From: Halanaerobiales bacterium
GTDB taxonomy: Bacteria; Bacillota; Halanaerobiia; Halanaerobiales; DTU029
Direction of reading: 5' to 3'
DNA length: 64,000 nucleotides
NCBI GenBank assembly: GCA_022360715.1
Contig: JAKSCG010000191.1
Span: 1-64,000, forward strand
In this document: positions 34,474 to 43,200 of the stretch, piece by piece
Layout of the letters: each line of letters starts with the position of its first letter
Numbering within the stretch: the first letter of the stretch is position 1
The notes under the pieces: generated by a model
Seen by the model: the letters and a program-made list of their open reading frames with translations, nothing else
Databases searched by the model: none
Told to the model about the DNA's origin: nothing
Translations under genes and position numbers: made by a program

Positions 34474-35970
34474 TTACTTAATCAGACTTAACCAAAACAA
34501 GAGTAATAACAAAAACAAAGGAATGCACAGTAATTGATACTGAAAATCTTGGTAAATAAAATTATATACATTTCGACTTACACGATATAAACTTTTATTA
34601 ATTTTATTAAAAAGAAAGTTAAAGGAAGGTATTTGACTTTTTTCAGTTTTATATCCGGCCAGGCCTTTAAGGATAACTAATGAAAGAAAGAGAATCGCCA
34701 CAAACTCTATAAATCCGGCTATTGAACCATAATCAAAGTGGCCTTCTTTAATGCTGCTCGTAATCAAACCGGGATATAACCCTAGCATTAAAATTAAAAA
34801 AATAACTGCAATTAAGTTGAGCCGATCCGTCTTTTTTAAGAAATATACCTTTTTAGTTTTATAAATAGCCCTTTCTTGTTTCTTAACCATACAGTCTCTA
34901 AATAAAGCCCAGTAAAGAAAACGTACTGAATATAAAACCGAAAGTAAAGTGGCGGCCAAAAAAATAATTGTAATCAACGGGCCTAGATCAATCGTATTGA
35001 TATATTTTAAATCCAGCCTGCTTTTTAGGCCGTATTTTATTAAATATTTGCTATTATATCCCAATAAAAAAGGAGTGCCCATCAAAAGGCTAAAACAAAT
35101 TAAAAGGCTAAGTGCAGTTAATTTTTGCCTTGACCAGATCTGCTTAAAATCATAAATAGATCTACTACCATATTCCCGTATTAAATATCCACTTCCTATA
35201 AATAAGCCAGTTTTAGCTATTCCGTGAACAATTATCTGAAAAATACTACCGATATAACCATAGATATTTCCACTACCGATACCAATCGCTATATAACCCA
35301 ACTGACTTATTGAGCTGTAGGCCAATAACACTTTATAATCTGAGGCCTGAAGGGTTTTTATCCCGCCATAGAATATCATTAAAAAACCAAGGATTAATAA
35401 TAGACTATTTCCCCCCGGGATTAATCTTAAAAAGATAATGAAGCCTAGCTTTACTACCCATCCGGAAAGGATCGCACTAACAGGGGCAGGTGCCTGTGAA
35501 TGAATGGGGGGAAGCCAGAAAAAAAAAAAAAAAAGGGCACTTTTTATACCAAACCCCAATATAAATAAGTTCTGCAACCATAACTCATTAATTGCTCCAA
35601 TTTCAGCATATCCATTGCTTATAGCCACAACTATAACTACTAACAAAATACCACTACCAAAGAATTGTATAATAAAATACTGACCGGCTAATCCTCTACC
35701 CCTCCATAATAGCATCAGTGTTGTTGAAAGTGTAACCATTTCCCAGGCCACAAAAAATAAAAGCCAATTTTTAGAAAAAATCACAACCAGAAATGACATG
35801 ATATATATGGTATTTAAAAAATAGTATTCCCGGCGTTTTTCTTCAATCTGTGTGTAAGCTGACAGTAGAGTAAAAGCAGTAATTAACAGACCTGTAGCAA
35901 AAAAAATAAGATTTAATTCATTAATTATAAAATTACTATCAATAAACCCTTTGATAATCCTAACCCCCAA
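34474..35970 (-). CDS. Mrp antiporter membrane subunit, second MrpD-like
   Basis: 498 residues, about 14 helices, of the proton-conducting transporter family (MrpA/MrpD, NuoL/M/N). A conserved-position lysine is in GFGIKSAL, followed by WLPPIHSQAPAPVSAILSG. In homologues this loop reads FPFHxWLPxAH; here the residues before W are five phenylalanines, coded by a run of 16 T on the coding strand (35519-35534 on the plus strand). Length is conserved, so the frame appears correct. The start is a TTG overlapping the previous gene by 11 bases with only a weak ribosome site, suggesting coupling. It is the last gene of the operon and is followed by a terminator. Confidence 0.85.
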   Translation of the reverse strand: MGVRIIKGFIDSNFIINELNLIFFATGLLITAFTLLSAYTQIEEKRREYYFLNTIYIMSFLVVIFSKNWLLFFVAWEMVTLSTTLMLLWRGRGLAGQYFIIQFFGSGILLVVIVVAISNGYAEIGAINELWLQNLFILGFGIKSALFFFFFWLPPIHSQAPAPVSAILSGWVVKLGFIIFLRLIPGGNSLLLILGFLMIFYGGIKTLQASDYKVLLAYSSISQLGYIAIGIGSGNIYGYIGSIFQIIVHGIAKTGLFIGSGYLIREYGSRSIYDFKQIWSRQKLTALSLLICFSLLMGTPFLLGYNSKYLIKYGLKSRLDLKYINTIDLGPLITIIFLAATLLSVLYSVRFLYWALFRDCMVKKQERAIYKTKKVYFLKKTDRLNLIAVIFLILMLGLYPGLITSSIKEGHFDYGSIAGFIEFVAILFLSLVILKGLAGYKTEKSQIPSFNFLFNKINKSLYRVSRNVYNFIYQDFQYQLLCIPLFLLLLLFWLSLIK

Positions 35971-37456
35971 TCAAAGCCCAGACCACGACCATTAATGGTT
36001 GTTTAAATAACCAGATAAAAAGCCCACTAAATACTACAAGTGAAGTCATGACATATGAGACATCAGTTACAATTCGTTCTCGATAAAAAGCGGATAAAAC
36101 TACTCCTACCCTTTGCGGTTTGATCTTTTTTTCATAATCCAACAAACTATAACCCCGGTAAATAAAGCGTAAATAATAAAACAAAGAGATGATACTTCCG
36201 CCAATCACCAATACCCCGGCTAAAACAAAACCTGACTCAATAAAAGCCTGTACGATATACCACTTACTATAAAAGCCAGGCAAAGGGGGTATCCCGATCA
36301 TTCCCAGGATACCTAGTGTAAAGGCAATAAAAATCCCCGGATTTCGATAAGCAACTCCGTGAAAATCGGCAACGTGATGACCATTAGTATATTGGATTAG
36401 ATAACCTACCGTCAAAAAAAGGGTGGTTTTCAGCAGCAGGTGACTGATCGTATGCAATAATCCCCCATATAACGCGGTAGGTGTATTCAGCAAAAGAACC
36501 CCCACAATCATTCCAACATGTCCAATTGAAGAATAAGCCAGCATTTTTTTGACATCATCTGCTTGCAAAGCCAGGATATGCCCAATGATACTGGAAAAAA
36601 GGGCCAGATAAATCATAAAATAATCTAACCCAACTTCTTTTAATAAACCAAAACCGAATATGTCCCAAAACAGGCGGATAAAAACATAAAGATAAATCTT
36701 CAATAAAACCCCCGATAGAAGGGCACTGACCGAACTCGGGCAGACACTATGGGCTTTCGGCAACCAAAAATGAAAGGGGAATATTCCCATTTTAATTAAA
36801 ATTGACGTCAAGAAAAGGGCAATAATCGTAGTCTTCATCTTGATGTTGATCTGAGCAAAATTACTGGCAATAATGCCGATATTAAGTGAACCAAGGTTGA
36901 AATATATTAAGAAGACTGCAACCAGGAAAAATAAACCGCCAATAACTCCGTAAATAATATATTTAAGGGTTGCTTCGATTCCTTCACGGTTCCGTTTAAA
37001 AGCAACCAGGGCGGCTGAAGTAATTGTAATCAGTTCGATAAAAATATGAAGATTAAAGATATCTCCGGTTAAAACAGTCCCCTGCATTGCAGCCAAAATC
37101 AGAAAAATCAGGGCATAGTATTTCCCCTCATGATGACCAATAAAACCAATCGAATAGATAATAATTAAAGCTAAACTAAAGCTAATTAAAATAGAAAAAA
37201 TTAAACTTAAACTATCTAATGCTAAGGTAATACCAAGCATTGAGGACCATCCTCCCAGATAATACCGGAGGTCTAATTTTCCTGCCAAAAACAAGTTATA
37301 TTGAGATATTATTATAAAAAGACTGACCAGAACCTCAGCCAGGACAGATGAGATAATTACAAACCGTCTTATTTTTACATTAATTATATCGACCAGGGGA
37401 ATCAAGAATGCGGTAACAAGCGGGATCAGGATTAAGAGTAGGATATTCAATTCCAT
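35960..37456 (-). CDS. mrpD: Mrp antiporter subunit MrpD
   Basis: 498 residues, about 14 helices, with the proton-channel motifs of the MrpD/NuoN family: a glutamate in the helix FNLHIFIELITITSAALVAF (about residue 137), lysine in ILIKMGIFPFHFWLPKAH (about 220-236) and YSSIGHVGMI (about 305). It carries protons and/or sodium through the antiporter complex. TAATG overlap with mrpC indicates coupling. Confidence 0.92.
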   Translation of the reverse strand: MELNILLLILIPLVTAFLIPLVDIINVKIRRFVIISSVLAEVLVSLFIIISQYNLFLAGKLDLRYYLGGWSSMLGITLALDSLSLIFSILISFSLALIIIYSIGFIGHHEGKYYALIFLILAAMQGTVLTGDIFNLHIFIELITITSAALVAFKRNREGIEATLKYIIYGVIGGLFFLVAVFLIYFNLGSLNIGIIASNFAQINIKMKTTIIALFLTSILIKMGIFPFHFWLPKAHSVCPSSVSALLSGVLLKIYLYVFIRLFWDIFGFGLLKEVGLDYFMIYLALFSSIIGHILALQADDVKKMLAYSSIGHVGMIVGVLLLNTPTALYGGLLHTISHLLLKTTLFLTVGYLIQYTNGHHVADFHGVAYRNPGIFIAFTLGILGMIGIPPLPGFYSKWYIVQAFIESGFVLAGVLVIGGSIISLFYYLRFIYRGYSLLDYEKKIKPQRVGVVLSAFYRERIVTDVSYVMTSLVVFSGLFIWLFKQPLMVVVWALIGG

Positions 37457-37791
37457 TAATCACGCAGCCCCTTTAAAACATCAAGAGTGATCACGGTAGC
37501 AAATTTATTTATTTCAATAACCAGGGTCAAGAGAAGAGCAGTAGTGCTGGCCCCAATTACAATCCCCGTTAAAATTAGGGCATGGGGGATGGGATTAACG
37601 ACATCGGCTTCAATAACCCCGGGTTGCAAAATAGGTATAATCCCTCCCCGGTAATTAGTGGCAATAACCCAGAGAAAAATTGCCGCTTCCATAATAGTTA
37701 AGCCGATGACCAGTTTGATCAAATTGTCCTGGACTAAAATAGTATAAAGTCCCAGCATAAATAATAAGATAAAGATAAAATGATAGAACAA
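37456..37791 (-). CDS. mrpC: Mrp antiporter subunit MrpC
   Basis: 111 residues, three helices, NuoK-like. The family pattern is clear: LGLYTILVQDNLIKLVIGLT (about 16-35), AAIFLWVIATNY and VNPIPHALILTGIVIGASTT (about 66-86), the last being the conserved DPxPQALxLTAIVIG-type motif. Membrane subunit of the Na+/H+ antiporter, next to MrpD in the complex. Confidence 0.95.
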   Translation of the reverse strand: MFYHFIFILLFMLGLYTILVQDNLIKLVIGLTIMEAAIFLWVIATNYRGGIIPILQPGVIEADVVNPIPHALILTGIVIGASTTALLLTLVIEINKFATVITLDVLKGLRD

Positions 37792-37793
37792 AT

Positions 37794-38765
37794 CTACAAC
37801 TCCTCTCTATAGGCTTTCTGAATCATGCTATAAAATATTATAGCCATACCGGCTCCGATTTTAAAGCCAACTCCGAGGTTGATTAGCGGAATACTTCCGG
37901 CACTGATTAGGCTGCCGGTTTGACCATATAAAGGACTGAGATTAGCTAGAAAAAAACCCTGGGTAATAATTCCAATACCACCAACCGACACAAAAATTAA
38001 GGCCCCAGCAGTTTCTAATATCGTCTTAAATTTAGGACTGTATTTTTGATAATCAAAGGAACTCCCATAAACAATACTGAAAATAATTGAGATGCTAGCC
38101 AGAATAACCCCGCCTTGAAAGCCTCCCCCTGGCGATATATGACCATGGGTAATAATATACAACCCGAATAAAAAAATAAAAGGGGTTAGGAAACTAAAGG
38201 TTCGTTTAACAATAAACGATAAACCGTGTGAAGATACCGGCAAAGTCTTAAAAGAAAGGATCAACACGATCGCACTAACCGCAGCAAAAACTACCGTACT
38301 CTCACCCAGTGAATCAAAGGCCCGATAGTCATAGAGAATGGCCGTTACCAGATTTAAAGAGCCGGTTTCGGTTACCCCTGCTTTAATAATATGATCGGCC
38401 AGTTGGCCCGGTACAATTTGCTGATCCGGAATATAATTAAAGTTCAGCAGAAGAACCCCACTTAACAAAGCAAGAGTGAGTAAAACCAGCAAGTTTTTCC
38501 GTTTCATTTTTTTCCGGAATATACGCTCTCTTTTTTCTGTTCTGACCTTACTAATTGTTGTCATAAAAATTGCAGTATTTATTCCGGCACCAATTACTAA
38601 CTCAGCCATAGCCACATCGGGGGCTTTATAAAGCAAATAGATCGTAGTAAGAGAAACAGAAAAAATGGAAAGGCTAATGATTGAACTAAGTTCCTCTTTT
38701 GAAAATACTGCCAAAAAGGCAGCGGCTATGATTAACAACAGGAGTAAAACTTCCAAAGTAATCAT
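37794..38765 (-). CDS. mrpB: fused MrpA C-terminal part plus MrpB
   Basis: 323 residues combining two units. Residues 1-75 resemble the DUF4040/MbhD module normally at the C-terminus of MrpA (LLYKAPDVAMAELVIGAGIN), and residues about 100-180 the MbhE-like linker (YDYRAFDSLGESTVVFAAVS). Residues about 185-320 are MnhB (HGHISPGGGFQGGVILASIS). Thus the tail of the usual 800-residue MrpA is joined to MrpB, while its large antiporter part is encoded as a separate MrpD-like gene. This resembles Mbh/group 2 Mrp layouts. It overlaps mrpG by an ATGA junction. Confidence 0.88.
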   Translation of the reverse strand: MITLEVLLLLLIIAAAFLAVFSKEELSSIISLSIFSVSLTTIYLLYKAPDVAMAELVIGAGINTAIFMTTISKVRTEKRERIFRKKMKRKNLLVLLTLALLSGVLLLNFNYIPDQQIVPGQLADHIIKAGVTETGSLNLVTAILYDYRAFDSLGESTVVFAAVSAIVLILSFKTLPVSSHGLSFIVKRTFSFLTPFIFLFGLYIITHGHISPGGGFQGGVILASISIIFSIVYGSSFDYQKYSPKFKTILETAGALIFVSVGGIGIITQGFFLANLSPLYGQTGSLISAGSIPLINLGVGFKIGAGMAIIFYSMIQKAYREEL

Positions 38766-39103
38766 TGGTCTTCTCCGATAAAGTCAGAATAGGCATCGAT
38801 CGTTCTGATCGCTGGTAGGGCTATCTTTTTTCGGTAAGAAGAACGGGCAATAGAATGGGTAGCCATCGGGTTTGATATTAAAAAAAACAGGCTGATTAAC
38901 AGGATCTTGAGACTCAAATAAAAATCCCAGACATAAATTGCGATACCAATCGTCAAAAAAAATGCACTAATAGTTAAAACTACCGCGGCAGCATGGATTC
39001 GGGTATAAACATCCGGAAAGCGAATCAAACCGATAACTGTGATCGCCGCAAAAATACCCCCGGTTATCATAAAAAAATAAAAGAATATCTCCCTGATCAC
39101 CAT
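38762..39103 (-). CDS. mrpG: Mrp antiporter subunit MrpG
   Basis: 113 residues, three helices, of the PhaG/MnhG family. IGLIRFPDVYTRIHAAAVVLT (about 24-44, ending here at 20 residues of core) is the family signature, and LFFLISNPMATHSIARSSYR (about 75-95) the conserved P-x-[AG]-x-H region. Small membrane subunit required for antiporter assembly. Starts at the TAATG junction with mrpF. Confidence 0.93.
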   Translation of the reverse strand: MVIREIFFYFFMITGGIFAAITVIGLIRFPDVYTRIHAAAVVLTISAFFLTIGIAIYVWDFYLSLKILLISLFFLISNPMATHSIARSSYRKKIALPAIRTIDAYSDFIGEDQ

Positions 39104-39360
39104 TATTTATACAACTCCCTGTGTTCAAAGTATTTGGAGAAAATTAATATATCAACAAAGAGCAAAATAGCATAAGCTAAAACGATATCAATCAACAATG
39201 CAATATTATATTGCAGACTAATTAATAACATAACTATTGCCATAAAAACACCAATAGTATCAGCAGCAATCAGCCGGTCAGTTATGGTTGGTCCTTTAAT
39301 CAAACGATAAAGAGTTATTAAAGATAAAACGACAAAAAAGATTGCCATCGTTAAGATCAT
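39103..39360 (-). CDS. mrpF: Mrp antiporter subunit MrpF
   Basis: 85 residues from the ATG at 39360, which overlaps the mrpE stop as ATGA and has the ideal ribosome site GGAGGTGAT upstream; an earlier GTG at 39381 is rejected. Three helices with the family motif GPTITDRLIAADTIGV (about 23-38), whose aspartate is important in homologues. Membrane subunit of the antiporter. Confidence 0.93.
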   Translation of the reverse strand: MILTMAIFFVVLSLITLYRLIKGPTITDRLIAADTIGVFMAIVMLLISLQYNIALLIDIVLAYAILLFVDILIFSKYFEHRELYK

Positions 39361-39863
39361 CGGAAAATCACCTCCAACCACTTTTCAAATTGCTCAATAA
39401 TCTCCTTGCGTGCCTCTACCTCTTCCCTGGTTCTAACATCAATCCAATGGATATAATAAGCCCTTTCTGCTATATCAAAATCAAGAGTTAAGGTGCCCGG
39501 GGTTAAAGTTATTAAATTGGCCAGAATCGTAATAGCCGTAATATTGGTTAATTTGGTTTTTACTTTGACGATCCCCGGACAAAAAGATGGTTTTTTTTCA
39601 ATAACATGACGGGATACTTTTAAGGCCGCTACCAATACCTCATAAAAAAATACGGGTATAAAGACGATCACCACTAATAGCACCCTAAAATAATTAAACC
39701 AGCCTTTGGGATGGTTGATTGATCTCAGCAGCATATTATGAAAAAAAACCGTAGTTATTAGTCCTGCCCCAACACCAATTATTAATACATCGCTTGTTAT
39801 TTTCCCGGCAAAAACAATCCAGATCGCAAAGGCAATAATGAAAGTTAAAAACTTCTGTTTCAT
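39357..39863 (-). CDS. mrpE: Mrp antiporter subunit MrpE
   Basis: About 168 residues from the ATG at 39863 (GGGAG 10 bases upstream); a TTG at 39908 is a weaker start. Two to three N-terminal helices, then a cytoplasmic domain with TLTPGTLTLDF (about 115-125) and YYIHWIDVRTREE (about 133-145), both hallmarks of MrpE. First gene of the mrp operon, about 150 bases after its promoter. Confidence 0.92.
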   Translation of the reverse strand: MKQKFLTFIIAFAIWIVFAGKITSDVLIIGVGAGLITTVFFHNMLLRSINHPKGWFNYFRVLLVVIVFIPVFFYEVLVAALKVSRHVIEKKPSFCPGIVKVKTKLTNITAITILANLITLTPGTLTLDFDIAERAYYIHWIDVRTREEVEARKEIIEQFEKWLEVIFR

Positions 39864-40009
39864 AATATTATTTCTCCCTTTAAACAATCTATCAGATAAC
39901 TTGGTCAATTAGTGAATAGTTAAAGATAAGAAATCATCTAGCATACCGACTGATTTTTTTCCTGCTATATTTTTTCAAGAATATAACATCAGTTCAGCAC
40001 ACTAAGATG

Positions 40010-40038
40010 ATTATACAAGACTTTGTAAAATAAGACAA
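40010..40038 (-). promoter_or_regulatory. promoter of the mrp operon
   Basis: TTGTCT (40033-40038), 17 bases, TATAAT (40010-40015) on the minus strand, about 145 bases before mrpE. The rest of the 278-base gap between pgmB and mrpE is AT-rich with nothing else recognised. Confidence 0.6.
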
Positions 40039-40141
40039 ACTTAATTTCATTCAATTTATTATACTATAATTTTTTTTCAGTTGCTACCCTTTTCACATTT
40101 TTCAAGTCAGATTTGTATTTTTTGCGGAAAAAGGTTGTACC

Positions 40142-40792
40142 TTAATTAACTTTAATGATGTCGCTGAGGTTAATCTCCTCCGGTAGGTCAAAGCGGTAGT
40201 GGGCCTTACCGACTCTTTCTGCCGGGCCGATTCCGATCGCGATCATTCCGGCTGCAAGGGCAGCTTCGATACCTGCGCTGGCATCTTCGACAACTGCACA
40301 GGCCGCTGGTTTAATTCTTAGCTTTTCTGCCGTATGCAGGAATAGATCCGGGGCCGGTTTAGTTTTTTTAACACTATATCCGTCGGAAATGGTATCAAAA
40401 ATCTCTTCGATTCCCAGTTTTTTAATAACGAATCGAGCATTCTTGCTGGCGGAAGCGACAGCCAGCTTAATCCGATACTGTTTCAGTTCCTTTAATAGCT
40501 TTAATACCCCTGCTATAATATTAGCACTGGAAATCTCATTAATCAAATCCTGATAATAATTATTCTTTCTGACCAGCAGTTCTTGCACCCTTTTTTCAGG
40601 ATAATTCCTCCCGGCCAATAGTATCTCCAGACAGTCCCTTCTGGAAACACCCCGGAACTGTTCATTATCCTGCCGGGAAAAGGGTATACCCTCTTCATCC
40701 GCTAATCGCTGCCAGGAAAGATAATGGTATTCGGCCGTATCGGTAATCACCCCATCCAGGTCAAATATAAAAGCTGCCAGGTTTAGCTGCAT
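40142..40792 (-). CDS. pgmB: beta-phosphoglucomutase
   Basis: 216 residues of the HAD superfamily. Motif I FDLDGVITDTAEYH (about 9-22) carries the nucleophile aspartate and the D+2 acid/base. The cap contains RGVSRRDCLEILL, motif II is VASASKN, and motif III/IV is KKTKPAPDLF with EDASAGIEAA. It interconverts beta-glucose 1-phosphate and glucose 6-phosphate. Directly downstream of the GH65 phosphorylase gene, it would channel the beta-glucose 1-phosphate released by phosphorolysis into glycolysis. GGAGTGAT lies before the ATG. Confidence 0.95.
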   Translation of the reverse strand: MQLNLAAFIFDLDGVITDTAEYHYLSWQRLADEEGIPFSRQDNEQFRGVSRRDCLEILLAGRNYPEKRVQELLVRKNNYYQDLINEISSANIIAGVLKLLKELKQYRIKLAVASASKNARFVIKKLGIEEIFDTISDGYSVKKTKPAPDLFLHTAEKLRIKPAACAVVEDASAGIEAALAAGMIAIGIGPAERVGKAHYRFDLPEEINLSDIIKVN

Positions 40793-40823
40793 TTATATCA
40801 CTCCAATCAGTCTATCCTAATAT

Positions 40824-43127
40824 CTACATCATTATATCATATTTTTCGTCAAACCAGGAGTACTTCTTTACCTTGTTGTTTAGCTCATTCATAATGACCT
40901 CGTCCTGTTTGATCTGAATTGAATAAGTGCTTCCCCGCCATTTTAGTTTAAAGCAGAGTTTTTTCCATTTGTCCGGCAACTTTGGTTTAATCAATAGTTT
41001 ATCACCATTAAGCTGTACACCGGCAAATCCCATGATTGAAGCTAACCAGATTCCACCCAATGATGCTGCATGTAAACCGGCTTGAATGCTATTCGGCTGC
41101 TCGCCCAGGTCGATCGCACAGGACTGCCGGAAATATTGATAAGCCTGTTTTAAATCACCCAGTTGAGCAGCTACAATCGCATGGATGGAAGGGCTTAAAG
41201 AGGAATCATGCAGTGTTTTCGGTTCATAGTATTCCCAATTAACCCTTTTGACCTGTTCTGAAAAGCTTTCACCGAGCAGATAGAGTAACATCACCACATC
41301 AGCCTGTTTTAAAACCTGACTACCGGTAATATCCGACCAGCTTAAGTCCTCCAGGATCGCCCCAATCTTACCCTGATAATGGGTTAAATCAATCTCTTTT
41401 TGCTTAGTAAAGCCCTCAAACTGTTCAATAAAACCCTTTTTTTGATCGATAGGGAGATAAATAAACTTGATAATCTTGGCCCAATCAGCTAACTCTTCTT
41501 CTTGCAGATTAATTTTTTGTTGCAATTGCTCCCAGGCCGGTTGATGATCTTGCTTTAACCATTCAACAAAAGTAAGTGCATTTTTTAGTTGCCAGTTAAC
41601 CAGATAGTTGGTATAGGCATTATTATTGACATGTTCACTATATTCATCCGGACCAATCACATTGTTTATTTCATAGCGCTTTTTCCGGGGATTATATTCT
41701 ACCCGACTGGCCCAAAAACGACTTGCCTCCATAAAAATTTCCGCTCCATAGTTGACCATAAAATCAACATCAAGAGTAACCTGGAAATAAAGCCAGATCG
41801 CATAAGCAATATCTGCTGTAATATGCTGTTCAAGCTCACCACACCAGATCCGAACCGGTATTCCAGTCTGTGGGTCAAGGTGACCGTACTGTGGTGTTGT
41901 CTCTTCTCCACTTTCAGCACTCTCCCAGGCAAACATGGCCCCCCGGTATCCATTCTCACTAGCTTTTTTTCGGGCGCCGGCCAGGGTATGATAACGGTAA
42001 AGCAAAAGATTTCTGGCTATCTGGGGGAAAGTATAGATAAAAAAGGGCAAAATAAAGATTTCCGTGTCCCAAAATACATGGCCTTTATATCCTTCCCCGG
42101 AAAGCCCTTTAGCGGCGATACTGACCCGACTGTCATGGGCCGGTGTCATTTGAATTAAATGATATTGGGCAAATCTTAAGGCCAGTTGGTCAAAATCCGG
42201 TCCGGAGAGTTTAACTTCCATTTCCTGCCATAATTGATGCCAGCTGCTTTTCTGCTCTTCCAACAGGGAGTCAAAACCCTGCTCGATTGACCGGTCTAAT
42301 TCAGCCAGGGTGGTATCAATAACCAATTGATCGTCCTGGTTATTAGCAAATTCCCGGTCCCGGGCCGTAAAAACTACCACCGTCTTTTCACAGGATAATT
42401 CCTGCTTATTATCAAGAAAACGGGTTGTTTCGATGGCAAGCTGCCGTCGCTCAATAATAAAGCGCGGTTGCAATTCAACTTGTCGTGCGTCCAGCTTCAA
42501 CTTATGGCCAGCTGATTGGACCAGCAAAAGACCCTTTTGTTGAGTCCTGCTGGTCATGTAAATACTATGATCAGACCTGATCCTTTGATCTCCTTCAAGA
42601 AAATGCTGGGTTCCACTATTGGTTACCCTCCCGTTAAAACCGGAAGTAATGCTAACTAAGCCAGCATAATTAAGGGGTTTAATCGAAATCTTTAAACAGA
42701 CCAGGTGCTTTCTTTTAAGCGAAACAAATCTCTGGAAAAATAGTCTGCTGCGTTTTCCCTGCGGACTCTCCCAGATTACTTCTCTGGCCAGTAGACCATC
42801 CTTTAGATTTAAGCAGCGATGAGATGAGATGATTTTGCCCTCCAGCAGGTTAAATTCTTCCCCGGCCAGAGAGATACCAATCCTGGTAAAATCAGGGATA
42901 TTGGGGAGTTCTGTTACTTCATCCGCCAAACGATCAAATAAGCCGGCAATATAGCAACCCCGCTGTTCACCGGGATATTCTTCCTCAACTGCTCCTCTCA
43001 ACCCGATATAACCATTAGCCAAACTTAGAATTGTTTCAGCTCTGCTGAGATTATTGCGGCAAAAACCCTTTTCAGATATTAACCAGTTCTTATATTCATC
43101 ATATCCTTCAGTAAATTTTATAACCAA
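40824..43127 (-). CDS. GH65 disaccharide phosphorylase
   Basis: 767 residues, full length for the maltose/kojibiose/trehalose/nigerose phosphorylases of family GH65. The general acid is Glu495 in VIGPDEYSEHVNNNAYTN, and KGHVFWDTEIFILPFF (about 350-365) and the phosphate-pocket region HDSSLSPSIHA (about 630-640) are also typical. It cleaves an alpha-linked glucose disaccharide with phosphate, giving beta-glucose 1-phosphate. The linkage cannot be decided by eye; kojibiose-type is as likely as maltose- or trehalose-type. Start is a TTG with GGAAGGA upstream. It lies in the LacI-regulated uptake cluster, followed by pgmB. Confidence 0.93.
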   Translation of the reverse strand: MVIKFTEGYDEYKNWLISEKGFCRNNLSRAETILSLANGYIGLRGAVEEEYPGEQRGCYIAGLFDRLADEVTELPNIPDFTRIGISLAGEEFNLLEGKIISSHRCLNLKDGLLAREVIWESPQGKRSRLFFQRFVSLKRKHLVCLKISIKPLNYAGLVSITSGFNGRVTNSGTQHFLEGDQRIRSDHSIYMTSRTQQKGLLLVQSAGHKLKLDARQVELQPRFIIERRQLAIETTRFLDNKQELSCEKTVVVFTARDREFANNQDDQLVIDTTLAELDRSIEQGFDSLLEEQKSSWHQLWQEMEVKLSGPDFDQLALRFAQYHLIQMTPAHDSRVSIAAKGLSGEGYKGHVFWDTEIFILPFFIYTFPQIARNLLLYRYHTLAGARKKASENGYRGAMFAWESAESGEETTPQYGHLDPQTGIPVRIWCGELEQHITADIAYAIWLYFQVTLDVDFMVNYGAEIFMEASRFWASRVEYNPRKKRYEINNVIGPDEYSEHVNNNAYTNYLVNWQLKNALTFVEWLKQDHQPAWEQLQQKINLQEEELADWAKIIKFIYLPIDQKKGFIEQFEGFTKQKEIDLTHYQGKIGAILEDLSWSDITGSQVLKQADVVMLLYLLGESFSEQVKRVNWEYYEPKTLHDSSLSPSIHAIVAAQLGDLKQAYQYFRQSCAIDLGEQPNSIQAGLHAASLGGIWLASIMGFAGVQLNGDKLLIKPKLPDKWKKLCFKLKWRGSTYSIQIKQDEVIMNELNNKVKKYSWFDEKYDIMM

Positions 43128-43200
43128 GATTAATCCTTCCTTTCAATTGCTGTATTTGCTCCAAGATCTAATTTAAGTCAAATAGCTGGTAAATTACCCT

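Noticed and set aside
41589-42158. 189-codon plus-strand open frame
   Set aside because: It lies wholly within the GH65 gene on the other strand, has no ribosome site and no recognisable motif. It is a shadow of the phosphorylase frame.
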